This document shows, in pieces, positions 61,401-64,000 of a stretch of 64,000 nt of DNA. The notes under the pieces were generated by a model that was not told the origin of the DNA, made no database searches, and saw only the letters and a program-made list of their open reading frames with translations. Source of the DNA: Hyparrhenia diplandra. Its lineage: Eukaryota > Streptophyta > Magnoliopsida > Poales > Poaceae. The stretch covers positions 1 through 64,000 of the forward strand of contig JADLZK010000374.1 of the NCBI GenBank assembly GCA_015847255.1, written 5' to 3'. Within the stretch, counting starts at the first letter, position 1, and each line of letters starts with the position of its first letter. Made by a program: the position numbers and the translations under genes.

Positions 61401-64000
61401 GGCGGATTTTTGACCAAGATAGATCGGTCGCCATGAAAATTGACTGTTGGAAGCCCAACATGACCTAATTTAGAGGATCGAAAAGTATAATTCTTACATT
61501 TATCACGTGGGGCAGCTAAGGAGCCCAAAGATGCCATTTTGGCCTTCATTCATGGAAATTTCTGTCACGATTCCTAGCGGTGACATTTTTTGAGTTCCGT
61601 AACTCAATCGTAGTGATTCTGGACTCGTGCGAAGCTAGTAGAAAGCTATTTTTGAAATCCATAAGTCCATGTCTGATAGGCATCGCGAAGGCTCACAAAA
61701 TTGACGGTTTTCAAAAAAGGGTCATTCTGGCCTCCGTTCGGGCAGATTTCTGTCAACATTTATGGAGATTGGCAGATTTTGACCAAGATAGATCAGTCGC
61801 CATGAAAAGTGACCTGTTGGAAGCCCAGCGAGGATGTAATTCAACGTTATCAAAAAGTAAAATTCTTACAGGTATCACGTGGGCAGCTGAAGAGACAAAA
61901 GATGCCATTTTGGCCTCTGTTCGAGGCAGATTTCTGTCAACATTTAAGCGATTGGTAGATTTTGACCAAGATAGATCCAGTCACCACGAAAAGTGACCTG
62001 TTGGAAGCCCAAACGGGATGTAATTTAACGTATCAAAAAGTAAAATTCTTATAGGTATCACATGGGCAGCTGAAGAGACAAAAGATGCCATTTTGGCCTC
62101 CGTTCGTGCAGATTTCTGTCAACATTTCTGGCGATTGGTAGATTTTTGACCAAGATAGATCTGTCGCCATGAAAAGTGACTGTTGGAAGCCCAGTAAGGA
62201 TGTAATTCAACGTATCAAAATGTAAAATTCTTACAGGTATCACGTTTTGAAGAGACAAAAGATGCCATTTTGGCCTCCGTTCGAGCAGATTTCTGTCAAC
62301 ATTTCTGGAGATTGGCGGATTTTTGACCAAGATAGATCCGTCGCCATGAAAAGTGACCTGTTGGAAGCCCAACATGACCTAATTTAGAGGATCGAAAAGT
62401 ATAATTCTTACATTTATCACGTGGGGCAGCTAAGGAGCAAAAAGATGCCATTTTGGCCTCCATTTATGGAAATTTCTGTCAGATTCTAGCGGTGACATTT
62501 TGACCAAGATAACTCCAATCGTAGTGATTACGGACTCCGTGCGAAGCTAGTAAAGCTATTTTTGAAATCTATAAGTCCATGTCTTACAGGCATCGCGTGG
62601 GCTCGCAAAATTGACGGTTTTCAAAGAGGTCATTTTGGCCTCCGTTCGGGCAGATTTCTGTCAGCATTTATGGAGATTGGCATTTTTGACCAAGATAGAT
62701 CCAGTCGCCATGAAAAGTGACCTGTTGGAAGCCCAATAGGATGTAATTCAACGTATCAAAAGTAAAATTCTTACAGGTATCACGTGGGCAGCTGAAGAGA
62801 CAAAAGATGCCATTTTGGCCTCCGTTCAGGCAGATTTCTGTCAACATTTCTGGCGATTGGTAGATTTTTGACCAAGATAGATCGAGTCGCCATGAAAAGT
62901 GACCTGTTGGAAGCCCAACAGGATGCAATTCAACGTATCAAAAAGTAAAATTCTTACAGGTATCACATGGGCAGCTGAAGAGACAAAAGATGCCATTTTG
63001 GCCTCCGTTCGTGCAGATTTCTGTCAACATTTCGGCGATTGGTAGATTTTTGACCAAGATAGATCCAGTCGCCATGAAAAGTGACCTGTTGGAAGCCCAA
63101 CAGGATGTAATTCAACGTATCAAAAAGTAAAATTCTTACAGGTATCACGTGGGCAGCTGAAGAGACAAAAGATGCCATTTGGCCTCCGTTCGGGAGATTT
63201 ACATCAACATTTACGGAGATTGGCGGATTTTGAACAAGATAGATCCTGTCGCCATGAAAAGTGACTCTGTTGGAAGCCCAACATGACCTAATTTAGAGGA
63301 TCGAAAAGTATAATTCTTACATTTATCACGTGGGGCAGCTAAGGAGTTTTCAAAAAGATGCCATTTGGCCTCCATTTAGGAAATTTCTGTCAAGATTCTA
63401 AGCGGTGACATTTTTTGAGTTCCGTAACTCAATCGTAGTGATTACGGACTCCGTTGGAAGCTAGTAGAAAGCTATTTTTGAAATCTATAAGTCCATGTCT
63501 CATAGGCATTCGAAGGCTCGCAAAATTGGCGGTTTTCAAAAGAGGTCATTCTAGCCTCCGTTCGATGATTTGTCAACATTTATGGAGATTGGCGGATTTT
63601 TGACCAAGATAGATCCGGTCACCACGAAAAGTGACCTGTTGGAAGCCCAACAGGATGTAATTCAACGTTATCAAAAAGTAAAATTCTTACAGGTATCACG
63701 TGGGCAGCTGAAGAGACAAAAGATGCCATTTTGGCCTCCCGTTCGTGCGGATTTCTGTCAACATTTCTGGCGATTGGTAGATTTTTGACCAAGATAGATC
63801 CAGTCGCCACAAAAAGTGACTGTTGGAAGCCTAACAGGATGCAATTCAACGTATCAAAAGTAAAATTCTTATAGGTATCACATGGGCGGCTGAAGAGATA
63901 AAAGATGCCATTTGGCCGTTCGTTCGTGCAGATTTCTGTCAACATTTCTGGCGATTGGTAGATTTTTGACCAAGATAGATCCGGTCGCCATGAAAAGTGA
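58401..64000. repeat. Right part of array: diverged monomers
   Basis: Small indels become frequent again (for example GATCGTCGCC and GACTGTTGG), as in the left flank. S3 anchors near 58996, 59934, 60501, 61576, 62489 and 63401 give intervals of about 3, 5, 6 and 5 monomers. A scrambled patch lies at about 59030-59280. The array does not end before the window does, so this may be a second flank or an internal diverged zone. Confidence 0.82.

Larger units (their letters stand above)
9911..64000. repeat. Satellite DNA array, about 183-bp monomer
   Basis: One head-to-tail family fills the rest of the window. Every unit contains GCCATTTTGGCCTCC, then TTTTTGACCAAGATAGATCC, GTGACCTGTTGGAAGCCC, GGATGTAATT, GTAAAATTCTTACAGG and TATCACGTGGGCAGCTGAAG, or variants of these. 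Spacing between successive GCCATTTTGG words is usually 183-184 bases (for example 28079, 28262, 28446). The span corresponds to roughly 295 monomers. All units have the same orientation. No transposon interrupts the array. The last unit is cut by the window end at about base 94, so the array continues. I do not recognise it as a named satellite. Confidence 0.97.

Noticed and set aside
9911..64000. Many open reading frames of 60-170 codons over the array, mostly on the minus strand, with repeated protein blocks
   Set aside because: The common monomer length of 183 is 61 codons, so a chance open frame continues through successive units. There are no conserved domains, no start context, and frames break in 184-base units. 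They are by-products of the repeat.
9911..64000. CRISPR array
   Set aside because: Units are contiguous homologous monomers without unique spacers, and the surrounding DNA is plant-like.
9911..64000. CENP-B box in the monomer
   Set aside because: TTCGTGCAG and TTCGGGCAG share only the TTCG core. The required A and CGGG at fixed spacing are absent in every type examined.

Overview
The window looks like repeat-rich nuclear DNA from a plant with a large genome, most likely a grass. The evidence is a decayed Ty3/gypsy chromovirus, a long GC-rich-centred LTR, and a very long satellite array whose variable sites fall in plant methylation contexts (CG and CHG). No intact host protein gene, rRNA or tRNA was recognised. 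The species and the satellite family could not be named from sequence alone.

Layout: (1) 1-2939 is degraded non-coding DNA. It holds short duplications, a G-quadruplex-type G-run and an LTR-like fragment with a TATA box near 2365. (2) 2940-5665 is a frame-broken Ty3/gypsy pol on the + strand. The domain order is reverse transcriptase, RNase H, integrase zinc-binding, integrase core, then a chromodomain-type C-terminus. (3) About 5700-9904 is probably the 3' LTR of that element. It starts with a perfect hairpin and contains a GC-rich block at about 6390-7235. (4) From about 9911 to the window end (over 54 kb) the DNA is one head-to-tail satellite with a monomer of about 183 bp.

The satellite has nested organisation. 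In the homogeneous core (about 29-58 kb) six monomer types (named S1-S6 here) form a 1,093-bp higher-order repeat (HOR). A 3-monomer derivative of about 556 bp (S2-S3-S4, lacking S5, S6 and S1) alternates with the 6-mer. This gives a 9-monomer super-unit of about 1.65 kb, repeated seven times in a row at 32.5-44.1 kb and again at 48.5-55.1 kb. A run of pure 6-mers (44.1-48.5 kb) interrupts it. Both sides of the core (9.9-19 kb and 58.4-64 kb) are more diverged. S3 is an anciently diverged monomer. It is also where patchwork hybrid monomers concentrate, which may be gene conversion or consensus-assembly error.

Nothing here forms a metabolic or regulatory gene system. The interest lies in the satellite: its nested periodicity, marker deletion, methylation-context variation, twin palindromes in each monomer, and its sharp junction with the retrotransposon LTR.
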